64,000 nt of DNA from Cristatella mucedo. Lineage: Eukaryota > Bryozoa > Phylactolaemata > Cristatellidae. A program made the translations under genes and the position numbers. Location of the stretch: contig WPIO01000008.1 of NCBI GenBank assembly GCA_009760855.2, forward strand, positions 4,331,001-4,395,000. The letters run 5' to 3'. The notes beneath the pieces were generated by a model that saw nothing but the letters and a program-made list of their open reading frames with translations, searched no databases and had not been told where the DNA came from. Shown here one piece after another: positions 35,361 to 63,955 of the stretch (the stretch's first letter is position 1; the number at the start of each line of letters is the position of its first letter).

Positions 35361-37200
35361 GTGCCCTTGGGTAAAGCTTCTAATTACTAAGATGATGAAT
35401 TTGCACGCAGATAAAGAATCATCAACATTTCTTACTTTTGGTGGAATTTTGACACATTAACCTCTGCATTTCCAAGCTTCGACACGTGAACCGTTCAATA
35501 CTAACCTCCATAAGGCCTCCACCATGTCTCACGACGATTCAGACGTCATTGATGCTCTCTACAGTGCATATGACTGCCTCATAGAGGGCTTCACATCCAT
35601 TTGCATGCCTATTCCAGCAATGAAGGTTGATCTCAGGTGAAGCAATTTATGTTAAGGAGCTCTAGACCTGGTAGATGAGAACCGGTTACCCAGTTTTGTG
35701 GCCGCTTTAAGTTTTGACCCTGTTACAGTAAGCAATTTATAAAATCATGTGGTTGCTATCTGACACTTTATGACAACTGGCTTGCTGTGAGTGACTTTTC
35801 AATGCTACTATCTAGTTATTGTTTTGTCTCTTCCACTTACGTTGCACCACGTACAGTTGCTCACTTACGTGTGCCATAAGAATCATGACCAGGATAGAAG
35901 CAGTGGCGCAAGCAATGAACCTCATTCTCTGACTATTCGAAGCTGTGCAGTGGTCCTTTAATACAATGGCGGAAAATTATGGCCGTGGAGGAAATCTAGC
36001 ACAGTTCGAGCTTTAGCAAAGGACTTGACATATCACGAAGCGTCCGACGAATAACAGCTTCGTTTTCTTACCCTCAATGCAAAGTCCTTTCCTTCGATGC
36101 CATTCACTCGTGCCTGTCAAAAATATATAGCGATTCGCTGTCACAGGAGTGTGTGTGGGAGCCGAATGGTTGGAACACTCGCCAGCGCAGCAACAGCTCC
36201 GAAGAAAAAGGCATTTGAAGTTAGCAATAGCCTGGGGCTCTCCTGACGGTATGAGTAGCTTTACTTGAGTTCAGCAGGTAATCTGCTCTTCATAGTTCTT
36301 GCAGAATTCGAGAGGGATGGATATCGGCCATCAGTCTTCGCGACGGAACGGCGCTTGGCTAATGTTCGCTTGGAGTTCGCATTCTGGCATATAATAGTCG
36401 ATTCGCCAGGATGTGGCCAGAGTAGTAAGTATGGTTGATCTTCAAAGCACCATCTCCTTGCTCGCTATGTACCGAAGCTAACCACCTTCGTTAGACGCAC
36501 CGTGCTTTCCCAAACTGAGTGCAATGAGACCTCGCGGTACGTTTTGCTAGAGACCAGTGGGATTGCTGTACGATATCACCCTAGAGGCATTAGCAATGGA
36601 CGCCAGCGGTATGCCCTGAGTGCATTGCTTTGAAGGTAAAGTGCGCCAGCTCTCAGTTAAGGAACTGAGCTAATGCATAGGCCTGAGACTGCAACTACAT
36701 CAGTTCATGCATTTTCGGAGTCGCGTTTATGCGGTTTCCTGCATCCAAGAATCGTAGCCACTATTAGGATCGCCTGGTACTGATTCAAAACTTGACAGCT
36801 CTTCTTGTCTGTAGCAATCGGAGGAGCTCCGGCTCAGCGACTCTTCCTGCCCTTCACAAGCTCGTAACTTATCGTTGACTCGACTACAAAGTCTTCCGTA
36901 TTGCCTGCTGTTTGCTTCACTCTCTTGCACCTGCCTACCAGTGCTACATATTTGTAACGCCGAAGGCTCGGCGGAGTAGGCTTAACCTACCGCTCACCTT
37001 GCGGCGTAACCTAGCACCTAATGCTGTTCGAAGTGCGTCTGCGAGAAATAAGCAGGCCGTAACGAAACGAGCATTTCTGGCGCTGACCTACTTATCCTTA
37101 CTAAAGGGGGTCATGAGTCCGCGGCGTGAACTGGAAAGCGAGACGCACAAATTGGGGATTTTACTGAGCTTTATTCGCAAGCGCGCAAAGTCGCTGAGCG
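35361..37200. other. No gene recognised
   Basis: No coding motif, repeat family or splice-supported exon could be assigned. Confidence 0.35.
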
Positions 37201-37224
37201 TCTAGCTCAGTTTTATCTCTACAC

Positions 37225-38110
37225 TCCTCACACGCTCTCAACAGAAATGCAGTTCTGCGGAGGGAATACGTCCCCCAAACTTAGGCTACCTACGTCTATT
37301 GTGGGGAACGACCCGAATGAGGCGAGGAGGTCGAACCGGAGCCTAGACCCCTGACTGGAGAACTAGGGCACCGCTTTCACATTAACGGCAGGAATACCCC
37401 ACACTCACCTCAAGCACTCTTTCAGAGGAAACACGTCTCCACACTTAGGCTACCTACGTCTCTAGGGGGAACGGCCCAAATAGACAAAGGAGCCCGAACG
37501 AACGGAATATCTCACCCACTACACCAACTACGTCTAGCTCGCACCGGCAAATCCTTATGCACACACAAACCACAAAAGAAACACAAGATGCTAGCTCGGG
37601 CGCGATACGACCGTATTCGGTGGAATCCACCGAATTCTCCTAGCGCTGTCTCGTCCTGTCCCGTCAATCGCCCGCGAACAGCCCACCCCCTCCCTCGCTT
37701 TCAGAGAAACGAATCCGGAAACTACCGGCAACGGCGCCGAGACGGAGCCGACGATGAAGAAGAGGTCTCTAGCGAGCGTCGCCCTATCATTACATAACTA
37801 GCTGGGACAATGGGGTTGACACTCCAGCCAGTATCAATCGCCTCAGCGACCTCTGCGTCCCCTTGCTCACCGCTCGAGAACACAGATGCTCTTCACCCAC
37901 TTCTTTTGTTCTCACGGAAACCGTACAGCAAATCTAGGTTGGCTGGCGGCGACAGCGACCTTCGGCAAGCGTTGCCCTATTCTCAAATTGCTAGCTGGAA
38001 CTATAGAGTTGACCGGCCAGCCAATATCAATCGCCTCGTTGCCTTACTACGATGGCTGCGTCCTCTTGCTCTAGGACAGAGATGTTTCCTGCTGAGCAAT
38101 TCTCATGCGT
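37225..38110. repeat. Unknown repeat region with internal direct duplications
   Basis: ACTTAGGCTACCTACGTCT recurs at about 37280 and 37442. A unit with CAATCGCCTC and GCTAGCTGG-type sequence recurs at about 37795-37890 and 37985-38075. These could be parts of an unrecognised mobile element. Confidence 0.55.
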
Positions 38111-38577
38111 TCTATAACTGAGTCAGGCCGGCTTTGTGCTACAATATGTATATATTCGTACAACAAGAGTCGAGCAATGATGAATGTCAAAAATTGAGGG
38201 GAAATAATCTACTAACTTACACGTGTAGCTGCAACGTGCACTTGCATACTTAATTTTGAACATGGAAAACTTAAACGCTTAAAAGGGTGTAAACTTGAAA
38301 GGGGTCTTCTAATGGTGGCCATTGCATTCCCGTAGCTTGCACTCTCTGTACTACTTACGAAGTGACGACTGACGCTTACTGTGAATCGGCTTGGCATAGC
38401 TGAGTTGGCACACTGGAAAGCTGAATGATTAGTGTAAAGTGAGAGTTTAAGCAGCGTTTTTAAATTGCTGTGAATTAATGATACTAAAAATTCGAATCGA
38501 GTACATCTGTTGGATAAATATCAATCAAGAAGCCGCATCAGAAGAAGTTGAAAGGAGAAATGGTGTAATGAGAAGCG

Positions 38578-38755
38578 CTACCTCATTGAGCTATCGGCTG
38601 TAGTTCGATGTATTCATTCCGTGGACTTCTAGCCACGTTCTCGGCTGCAGTTATCTCTCTGGGGCACTACCTCATTGCGCCATCGATTATAAATTGATGT
38701 ACTAATTCCATGTATTTCTGGCAGCGTTCTCGGCTGCAGTTATCTCTCCATATTA
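38578..38755. repeat. Tandem duplication, two copies of about 88 bases
   Basis: Both copies contain CTACCTCATTG and end in GTTCTCGGCTGCAGTTATCT, and differ by scattered substitutions. Confidence 0.8.
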
Positions 38756-39429
38756 AAAAACTGCAGAATAATGCGTTGATGACCGGCTACAATGCCTTAC
38801 ACCCTGCAAAAAAATCTGGCCAAGCCTCTCTCTTGGCCGTTAGGGACGCTCCCCTGGTGCTGCTCTGAAGGCTTCCGCCGTACCACCCGGCCGGGTATCG
38901 ACGTCAGCGCCGGCTGACCTCGTAAGGGCGAAGAAGGTTTCGAAACCCCGAGGTGATACTGCCGCCTCGGCTCAGAGCTGTGCTACCTGTGCTGCAGCTA
39001 AGGCCGCTTCATAGAAAAACGGCATGAGCAAGAGAACGTCGTAGGTCCCATGGCTTGTACCACCCTCCAACATTCTTTGCCTTTAGTCTTGGCAATTTAC
39101 GTCTACCTACTGCCCTAACTGTCCTCAGCACTTCAGCCGATTGCATGCGATGTCAACTCACCTCACTCGCCGTCACAGTTCCTCGCCTCTCGCCGCATAC
39201 CCACTCTGCCCCTTCGCCTGCTCCAGTACTTACCTCACACCTCCGAAGTAGGAACTGCCGCTTGATGGTAAAAGCCAGCATACCTCCCCCGATGCCCAGC
39301 TCGTTGCACGATCGACCTCCGATCAGTTTCTGTCTCCCTCGACGTCGCTACATCACCTGCTAGACCAGCTGCGCCCCTGCCCCTCGCTCCCGGCGCCGTC
39401 GTCCTCTGCTCCTTTGGAATACCCGCCTC

Positions 39430-41180
39430 CGGGAGAACCTGCTGGTGGCCCCTTCAGCCTCCCACCTCTCGCCGGGTGACTTGGTGGACCTCTGGTTGCC
39501 TTGCCTATGGGACAGTATTCAGGCATATGACTGGCCTGGCATTGTGGCCGCAGTCGTCTTCCTCACTGGAGAGTTTCTGCCGCTCGACCGCGGCAGGTCG
39601 TGCAGGGACTTTGAGAGGAAGCTCCGTCCGAGTCTCCTACGCTGCCGGACCGGACTGCTTCGGGTGGGCCGCGACTTAGGACCTTAGATGTGCATCGCAC
39701 CTGCAGCTGTTGTACGCCACCAACCGTACGAAGACCACACTGGAGATTCTTCTTGCATTATTATCGCGTGCATCCTGAATAGCTGCCTCCACTTCGGGGA
39801 CGTCACGGGCTACTGTCTTCCCAGCAGAAGTGCTTCGTGCCGGGCGTGGAGGGCTGCATCGAGCTGTTTTTCCTAGTGGAGAGTTCTTTTGACGAGGCGA
39901 GGGCGAGGGATCGGCAGGGATCCGACATGGTCTATTCGGCGTTACTCAACATGCAGAACGCCTCCGGCAGCGTTCCTCACGTCACTCTACTCCATAAGCT
40001 CCGGCACGCCGGAGTACACGAGGACTTCTGCAGATTCATGGAACATCTCTTCGACGACCTGGTCCTGTGGGTGCATGACGAATCGTTGACAGCTTTCCCG
40101 ACGATGGCTGGCGTCCGATAGGGCAAACCCGCCTCGCCGATCTTATTTGATCTGGCAATGGAGCCGGTCATCAGGATCTCTGGCAGCACCCTGTGAACCA
40201 GCTTCATGTTGGGGGATACGCTCTATCTGTCTGCGCTCTGGCAGACGACTCGCGTTATTTTCGGGTACATCCACCGGCCTGCAGGCCCTTGTGCGAGCTG
40301 CCGAGCGGCCCGTCCTAACGCTGGGCATGAAGTTCAGGACGGAGTGGTGCTGCATGGTCGCCCGCCAAAGTACGAAGGCTATGCCTGCTTCCATCGCCTC
40401 TCACGGCTGACAGATTCCCGAGCTGCCGGAGCATGAGTCCGTAACCTACCGCGGAGCCTCGCAGAGTCTCGGGTAGCCTAAGGCAGAGATTGAGAAGGCC
40501 TGTTCATCCTTTTGACGTGGACCTTCGCTTACTGCAAGAAAGCCTTCTCGTATTATGGCAAGAGCTCGATGCCTTGCGGATACCCTTTCAGCTATTGCTC
40601 GATTACCTCTGTCGGACGCGGCTGGTGCCTGAGGCTGCCCTGCTTCCGGCAGAGAAGACTCTCGCGGAGCTCTTACGGTCCGTGTGCCGCTTGCAGCACT
40701 TCAGCTCGACACGCTTCCCGTTCGCGATGCGCTCAGCCGAAAGCCTTGGTCTCGAACGCTTCGTAACCAAATCCTCATGTTGTGTTCCCCCGACGTGTGC
40801 ATGCGACTTGTCGCACGTTACCGAACGGCACCGAAGCGGTCGTAGTAGACGTAACGGTGCCGTTTGACGGCAGCAAAGATGCCCTGGTGGTAGCGGCCCG
40901 GAAAAAGGTTGATAAGTACGAGGCCATAGTCCGGTCTTTCGTGACCGCTGGCCACTGCTCGGCAGTGGTGAGGCCCTTCGTGGTCGGTGCTTTGAGGGGC
41001 TGGTGGCCAGATAATGAAGCCTGCCTGGCGGACCTTGGCATTTCGCACGAGGAATTGGCGGCACTGCGGCGGCTTCGCGTCTCGGACGCCATTTTCGGGT
41101 CTGAAGCCGTGCGGTCCCTGTTCCTGAAGCGGGATGTTCGGGTAGCCTCTGCGGCCCTGGCCGGGCTCCTCCGACTATAG
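39430..41180 (+). pseudogene. R2/NeSL-like LINE reverse transcriptase relic
   Basis: Plus-strand segments in shifting frames: HLSPGDLVDLWLPCLWDSIQ; VYSALLNMQNASGSVPHVTL (family pattern D.xNAFGSVPH); PILFDLAMEPVIRISG (PLSPILFxLAxEP); and C-terminal YEAIVRSFVTAGHCSAVVRP, FVVGALRGWWPDNEACLADL, RLRVSDAIFGSEAVRSLFLK. Stops and frameshifts interrupt it. This is the best preserved of three copies in the window. Confidence 0.75.
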
Positions 41181-41189
41181 TACAATAAT

Positions 41190-41830
41190 TAAATTTTTTT
41201 TAAATATGTATATGTTATCTACATCTGACTAGTTGCTTTGACAGCTGACAAACTAGGGAATGCCCTTAAAGGGGCAGAAGAGCATTAGCACCTCTCATAG
41301 CCGAAACAAGGAGCTAGAGCTCCATTACATTTATGCCCTCTCCAAACCATCACTGGAAACTAAATTATGCTCCTCTTTGGCTTAATCAGCTACCATCGAG
41401 TGTGCTTCAAACAAGTAACATTATCGTGCCAATATTTTTATATCTTGTAACGGTCTTTCTGCCGTCTAAATATTTTGGGCCTCACTCCCCTATATAAAAA
41501 TCCTGGTTCTACGTCTGTTTATTAGGCAGCTCATCAAGTTGAATAGTGCCTGGTCGAAGGGCGGCCGTGGCTCTTAGTTATATAAGCCTTACCGTATCAA
41601 GCAGCACTTCCCCTGGTAGCTGAAGAAATGCACTCCTGCTTTTCGAAACGAACGGAAATTCTTAGTATACTGCAGTTACACTGCCGTTAAGCATTTTTGC
41701 TAGACCATGCTGATTGATCGAAGACCATTGCCTGCTCATTCAGAGTCGTACGGTTTCTCATCGAGCAGTCTGTCAATCAAAATAACAATTTTCTTACCCT
41801 AGGCTAGCTTCGTGCCATCAGAATGATTAT
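41190..41830. other. No gene recognised
   Basis: AT-rich sequence after the R2/NeSL-like relic. Nothing assignable. Confidence 0.35.
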
Positions 41831-41832
41831 AA

Positions 41833-41987
41833 CTGTTTTGGCCCAGAGGTTAAGGTGCTCCCTCCGACCAAGGTAGACGAGAATGTATTTGATATAGCCA
41901 AAGTGGTGGGCTCGAGCCCTGAGGCACATGTGAAGCACCTGAATAGCCATTATGTTCTCTTAGGGTGCTATACAAATGAATTATATG
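41833..41987 (+). repeat. tRNA-derived SINE, family A
   Basis: Head TTTTGGCCCAGAGGTTAAGG, box B GTGGGCTCGAGCCC, tail GTTCTCTTAGGGTGCTATAC, then AAATGAATTAT. It carries an insertion between head and box B compared with other copies. Confidence 0.75.
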
Positions 41988-41999
41988 AAAATACTATCC

Positions 42000-43211
42000 C
42001 ACTATCTGGATTTCTGTTCTTTGCTTACTGGTTTCGGCATTTTCCTTTCCCATCCTTAATTAGTCAAACCTGATTTAAGGGTCCGGTGGCAAGGGTCCGG
42101 TCCTCAGTGGCAGAGCCTTAGGAGAGGGGGGGGGGGGCAGTGGGCAAATGCAAGCATACAGCTGGGCAGAGACCCGGGTCACTCCCATATTCCTACGCCC
42201 ACCTGCACCAGTCACCAACGACGAAGTTACGCCTTAATTTCAGCCGAGCAGCAACCGCCGAGTTCGTGTCGAATAAACATCTTTTGCTATATCGTTTTCT
42301 TTCATTCAATTTCGGGCCTTGCCGGATCTATATGAAAACCTTTCGGTTCTTGCCCCTACACAAAATTTTTTGCAGGCTGTGCCTGCTGCCCCCCCCCCCG
42401 ATGAAAATTCTGGCTCAGCCGAATTGAGAGACGCTTTTGGTAGGTCAACGGGAGGAGGAGGGGCTCAAATAGGAAGGTTAAAGCGTGCATCGCTTTTCAT
42501 TCATTAGTTTAGAGCACTGCGAATAGATTAATTTAGATAATTAATATTTAGATAATTAATTTAGAGCACTGTGAATAGATTAATTTAGAGCACTGAAAAT
42601 CACGCTCCTGCAAGGAACTTGGGATATCGACCTCAAGAGCAATCGCCTGGCCCCATGCACTGCACGGTGTCAGCGAGGCCATTTTGTAGATATACTGAGA
42701 TTCAACTTCTGAAACGCTGTAGAATGATATTCAGCAGAACGAGTATTTATTAAGAAACAACGCTAAACAAGCGCCAGGCACTCTTTCACCACGGGCCACG
42801 CTCCTTGGACCCACGGACGATAGCGTAAGAAGACCCAGTGGAATGCTCCAGGCAGCCAGCTGCCAACAGTGAGTCAACCTAATTCATGAAAGACCAGCAT
42901 CCAGCCTAGGGCCCGTGATTTATTTGTCACACACCAGCGATCTTCTAGCCCTAAAGGTATTACTACCACCGCCTACTGCAAAACAGTAAAAAAAACACGC
43001 CCATCCAAATACTTGTGTATTCTTTTATGACAACTCGCAGCAGATTCGCACTCTTGCATGCACGCAGGGGTTGGGATTGAAGCCTGCAGAGAGGAAGGCG
43101 ACTTATTGCAGCGTTTAAGGTCTGGCCAGTTTCTGACCAGCAGCGCAGCAGTGGGAGGTCGAAACTTTTGCAACCGGTCGAGTCAAAAGCCCTCGACTTC
43201 CGAAGCTGTTC
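42000..43211. other. Region 3' of PRPF31
   Basis: It probably includes the PRPF31 3' UTR, with AATAAA on the minus strand at 42919-42924. A small AT-rich repeat (TTTAGAGCACTG, three times, about 42508-42596) is present. No gene seen. Confidence 0.45.
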
Positions 43212-53343
<10,132 letters not shown>

Positions 53344-53819
53344 TCTTGGTTACTACACAGGTCCGATGCAATAAAAATTGCCTTTCTGCTATTCCCCTCC
53401 CTGTCTTGCACCCAAAGTCAAGACTAGGCAGAAGAATAGCTGATAAGACGTGAAGGTAGTTCTTTGCTGAAACGTAAAATATCAGTTTTGTGTGCATTAC
53501 TCATTTGGTATTCATGCCAGAGCCAATGGCTGAAAGCAAGCCCAACATTTACACCTGAACTGAATAGTCCACATAGAATTGTTTGGGGCACAGCAAAACT
53601 CGAAACGAACAGGTAAAAGAAAAAAGCTTTGCATTTTTGTAAATCGGCATATGGTTTGCCACAGGTGAGATGATTGCGCATGCCAAAAACAGCCCACGAA
53701 AAGATCACTAAACCGCACTGCACACGACTTTGCCAGCCAATAAATCAAGTTTCATGCATCATGTAAGTCTTTCGCTTGCTACAGACTCTCAAGGTGATGC
53801 GACATTATACAAGCTAATT

Positions 53820-54629
53820 CATTAATAATAATAATAATAATAATATTGCACTTGATAAAGCGCCCTCAGAGAACTTAATCTCTTTCTAGGCGCTTTACAT
53901 TTGCTGCAAAGTGATACGCAATAGAATAGTAAGTAAAATCATGCTTGAAAAACAAACAAAATGAATAACATGGTTAGGGGTTACATGCACTGGGTCAGCA
54001 TGCAAATGTGGTTAGTGGCAGCATGAACAGTGTCAGCACGCATAAGCACATCGAGGACGAATCACAAGGACCCACTAAATGCTGTCCTAAATAGGTATGT
54101 TTTTAAGTTTCTTTTAAATGTGGTCAGGTCAGGGGATGTTCTGATGCAGGTCGGGAGGGAGTTCCAGGCTGTGGGAGCATACGAGCTAAATGCACGGTCT
54201 CCAAAGGATTTAAGGTTTGTACGAGGTATTTCTAGACTGTTGGATTCCGAAAAGCGAGTGGTACGATGCTTTGCCTGATGGGGTAGTGTATCTGAAAGAT
54301 AGGCTGGAGCCATAGAATGAAGAGACCTAAAAGTGAGCGACAAAACCTTGAAGTCAATCCGTTGCTTGACTGGTAACCAGTGCAGGTCGGCGAGAAGTGG
54401 AGTAATGTGGCAACTGCGACGCTCACGACAGACAAGCCTAGCTGCAGAGTTTTGCACCAGCTGCAATCGCCTGATCGCACATGCTGGTAGGCCAGTAAGC
54501 AGTGAGTTGCAGAAGTCGAGACGGGATGTCACGAATGCATGGACCAACTTGGACGTGGTATCCTTATCTAAACAAGCCCTAATTTTAGCAATGTTATGAA
54601 GCTGAAAATAGGCTGATTTGACTGTGGAT
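53820..54629 (-). pseudogene. L2/CR1-like LINE, well preserved C-terminal ORF part
   Basis: The tail at 53848-53905 is followed in antisense by the 3' UTR and a 161-codon open frame: MVHAFVTSRLDFCNSLLTGL, LVCRERRSCHITPLLADLHW, RAFSSYAPTAWNSLPTCIRT, ending AFSGSL. It is the cleanest copy in the window, truncated 5' just upstream of the open segment. It lies between PRPF31 and MBOAT7. Confidence 0.9.
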
Positions 54630-57475
54630 TTAATTCACCAAAGACAGCTTGTAGTGAGAATGCCTGATGAATACACTTTAACCAGCTGGAAAAAGCTAAT
54701 GTAGCACACTACACAACTAGCAATATGATAGGGTAAGGATTCGATACAAAAGACTAACCAATCCTTGGTAAGAAACTGAGAACGAAGTCAATAGAGTGCT
54801 TCAAATCTTACAGGTCCGGCTGAGTCCTATCTGCACAGGGTGACAGCCAGGCCAGCCAGGCTAAACAGATAAATCTGTCTTCCCTGTAATTAAATTGCAG
54901 AGAGTTATTCAACTCCTGACTAACAGATTATTTCCAGAGTGACCCTTATCCACCGAAACATAGGCTTGGATGCCTGGTCAAGTATCTGAAACACCGGCTA
55001 CAGGGTATCCAATGGTAATGTTCAAATACTTTATAAAAGGCTGCTGGTAGGAGGTGATATTCTTATGGCATTAGTGGTTGCCAACAATAAGCAGTGTTCA
55101 GCTCAGACATTAAATTTTTTACAAGAAGCAGGAGAGTCGTCCTCAAATCACACAACGAGGCTTATAGTCCTGATGCCCTCGCGGTAATGGACCATAAAAA
55201 TGGCGATAAGTAAGCAGACACTCTTACACTGGCTTCTGGCCACCGGGCCATAAGCGGTGGGCCCTCTAGTAGGCACCTGGCTCCCCGAGAACGAAAGCTT
55301 CCGGATTTCAAGCAAGGATTCCGGAAACAAGCAAATTTGTGCGTCGAATGTCCACAGCAGACGGCCATGCGAAGGCTCTGTGTCTCCAACAACATAAAAA
55401 GGGTGAAAAGCCACGTGATCCCTCTTCCTGTGGCGCCCCACCCCGGACATTCACCAAAGACGGAACCTCTGGCTAACCAGGAGGAACCACAAACCGTCGG
55501 CCTTGTTGAGACAGGCCATAGCGCACAACGATCCGGGAGGACAAACAATTTCCATGCCGGCAATGAGCAACAGGTTCTGAAGTTCAAATTAAGGCTTGTC
55601 GGGATCCCCTTTGTTGCAAGAACGATTTGGCAAAGGCTCACAGAACAAGGTAAGCATTCTACTAGAGTGAAGTAAAGAAGCAGTTGCTAAGCAATACACA
55701 CAAAAGAAGGGGGCTTGATTTTACCCGGAGACTCCAGCATTGGGTGGCGGCTAGGTGAAGCCAAGACCGGTGAACTGGAATCAAAAGTTCATAAAGTTCA
55801 AAAGTCAAAAGTTCATGCCGGTTGCTAACGCACAGGCACCAAGTAAGACTGGAGACAGCAGGAGAAAGCCTTTATCCCGACGTTTCTCCAACAAAACAGT
55901 GGAGCCAGGTGGTTGTGGGGGCATGATAAACGATGCTTGGGGATGGGTGGTGGGTGCAGGGAGCTGCCAACGTGTGCACGAAACAACGAATGCTAGACAA
56001 TGTTTAACGATTTTAAAAGATATCGGAATTCCACCAGGCCACAGCTGTTGGTAATGCTCATTTTATTCAGCAGCATGACGATGACTTCAAGCATCCGGCG
56101 GACATCCCAACCCTCGTTCGAAAGTAGTTTTGACCACTTTCGACTGGCCAGATCCAAGTCTAGATCCGATGGAACCAAATCGTGGAGGAGCAGTACTAAC
56201 CTAACATCTGTGATAGGCTATGATTGCACATAACTAAGTGGCTTAGTTATGGCATGCTTTTTTATTATGACCGGCTTCATCTATTTGGTTTGCTACTGCT
56301 GCAGCTGCACATGCAACCCACAGCATGCCGAGAGTGGTCGAGGAACGGGAGAGCAAACTTTTGTAACCGCCCAGCACTGAAGCACACCGAGTCAGACGCA
56401 AAGCAGTGCAGACTTGCTTAGAACCACTGCGCTGCTGCATAAGGCAGGAGCAGCCGACCTTAAGATGTGGTAAGTGATGTTAGGTAAAGAATGCGCTTAC
56501 ACACAAACAAGCACGCATGCACAAACACACACGTGCACAAACACACACACACACACACTTGTAATAAAAAATTAAGATTATCTGACTGCCAGACGGGCAC
56601 ATCTCGCAAGCAGCGGCAGACAATCTTTTGAGCGTTTCTTGTGTCCGAAAGCGTGGAAAAGCGTGCTTGAGATTCCCAGTCACCAGCTTGGTCACCGGAG
56701 AAGAACGAGGGGCGTGCTCGGCGCTTATTCTCTGTGGACGTCTGGCACCGGCACGCACGGGTCTCTCAATTCCGGATGCTGCGACCACCGGATGGCTGCG
56801 TTCCCCGTACAGAGGGAATCCCTGTTCATCTAGGGTATATAGTTGGTGACATCGCAGTAAGCCCAAGCACCACATAACGACGCCGCAGTAACGACCGCGT
56901 ATAGACGTTACAGCACGATTAAATTCGCGTCCGGTCCTAGCCAAGCTCGCTGCCAGACTACCCAGTTAAGCCGTGCTTACAGTTCTTACTCGGGCTGCCA
57001 GAAAAAGTGACACTAGAAGAAACTTCTTAACGATACCACTCGCTAGAAGCGATTATGAGACCACGATCTCAAAAACATGCCGCTAACGACGCCGACAGAA
57101 TTACTATGCGGAGAACGCACACCGCCAAAGGGAATGCAAACGCAAAGCGGCACCAAACCGGAATTTATGCTGCACACGACTATTAAGTGCGAGGCAATGT
57201 TTCTCTTACCTAAAGCCTTTAACCGCGACCAGCCGACAGCGTGCGACCACCTGAAGATCAGCCGTTACTACTAAACTACAGCGGCTGTATAATAGGAGGC
57301 AGCCATTGATAAAGTGATACCTGCAACTGCCAATGCATAAATAACTTTATAACCACAGATTACGAATTATATTGTATAAATTTGGTCTTATTAAGAGAAA
57401 AATCTATTTATTAAAATAGACGTATCACTTTTTTCTGGCCGTGATACTTCAGGGGGCGGACATCCTGGAGACGAC
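54630..57475. other. Intergenic region between PRPF31 and MBOAT7
   Basis: It holds an unassigned pair of overlapping open frames (55148-55675) and a short CA run near 56540. The last 700 bases before the MBOAT7 ATG are richer in CG and probably include its promoter. The PRPF31 promoter should lie near 53350-53450. Confidence 0.45.
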
Positions 57476-63459
<5,984 letters not shown>

Positions 63460-63754
63460 GTGAGAGACGGTGCGAGATGAGCGCGCGCGTGCGACTCGCC
63501 TCGCGACTGTCGACTTTATGCAGCAGACGTCCACTTTGAAAATTACCCTGCGTTCTATGAGCTGGAGGATGAGTGGCGTGAGAAAATGAGTTAGCGCGGC
63601 TCTTGGCCACGTCATCCGACTCCCGAGGCCGTCGTTTAGAGTCACGTGGGTTAGTTAGCCAGATGCGCATTGGCTAGCCGCCGATTACGGAAGCTAGCCA
63701 ATGCGATGGTCTCTCGCCTCCCCCTACCGCCGGACGAGCATGTTTGAGCGGTCT

Positions 63755-63955
63755 TGCACGATGACACCATGTGAATTGTCCTTACGCGTGCTGTAATGTG
63801 CTTACGTAATGTGCTTACGTGTGCTGAGAGTGTGCTGCATGTCGTTACTAACTAATCGACGTGCTTCGCTTTCCAGCCTATGTAAAGTTCATAGAAAGAG
63901 ATTTAATTATTTTAGGGCGCTAGAAAATGTCCTTTTATTATTTTTATTACCCGTG
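63755..63955 (+). repeat. L2/CR1-like LINE 3' UTR and tail at the window end
   Basis: It includes a small tandem repeat of GTAATGTGCTTACGT and the tail GTTCATAGAAAGAGATTTAA, TTATTTTAGGGCGCTAGAAA, then a TTATT-rich end. It lies in the MBOAT7 intron after exon 6. Confidence 0.75.

Noticed and set aside
39055-39363. 102-codon frame upstream of the R2/NeSL-like relic as a separate gene
   Set aside because: It is in a different frame from the relic, has no recognisable motif, and probably shadows the decayed 5' part of the element.
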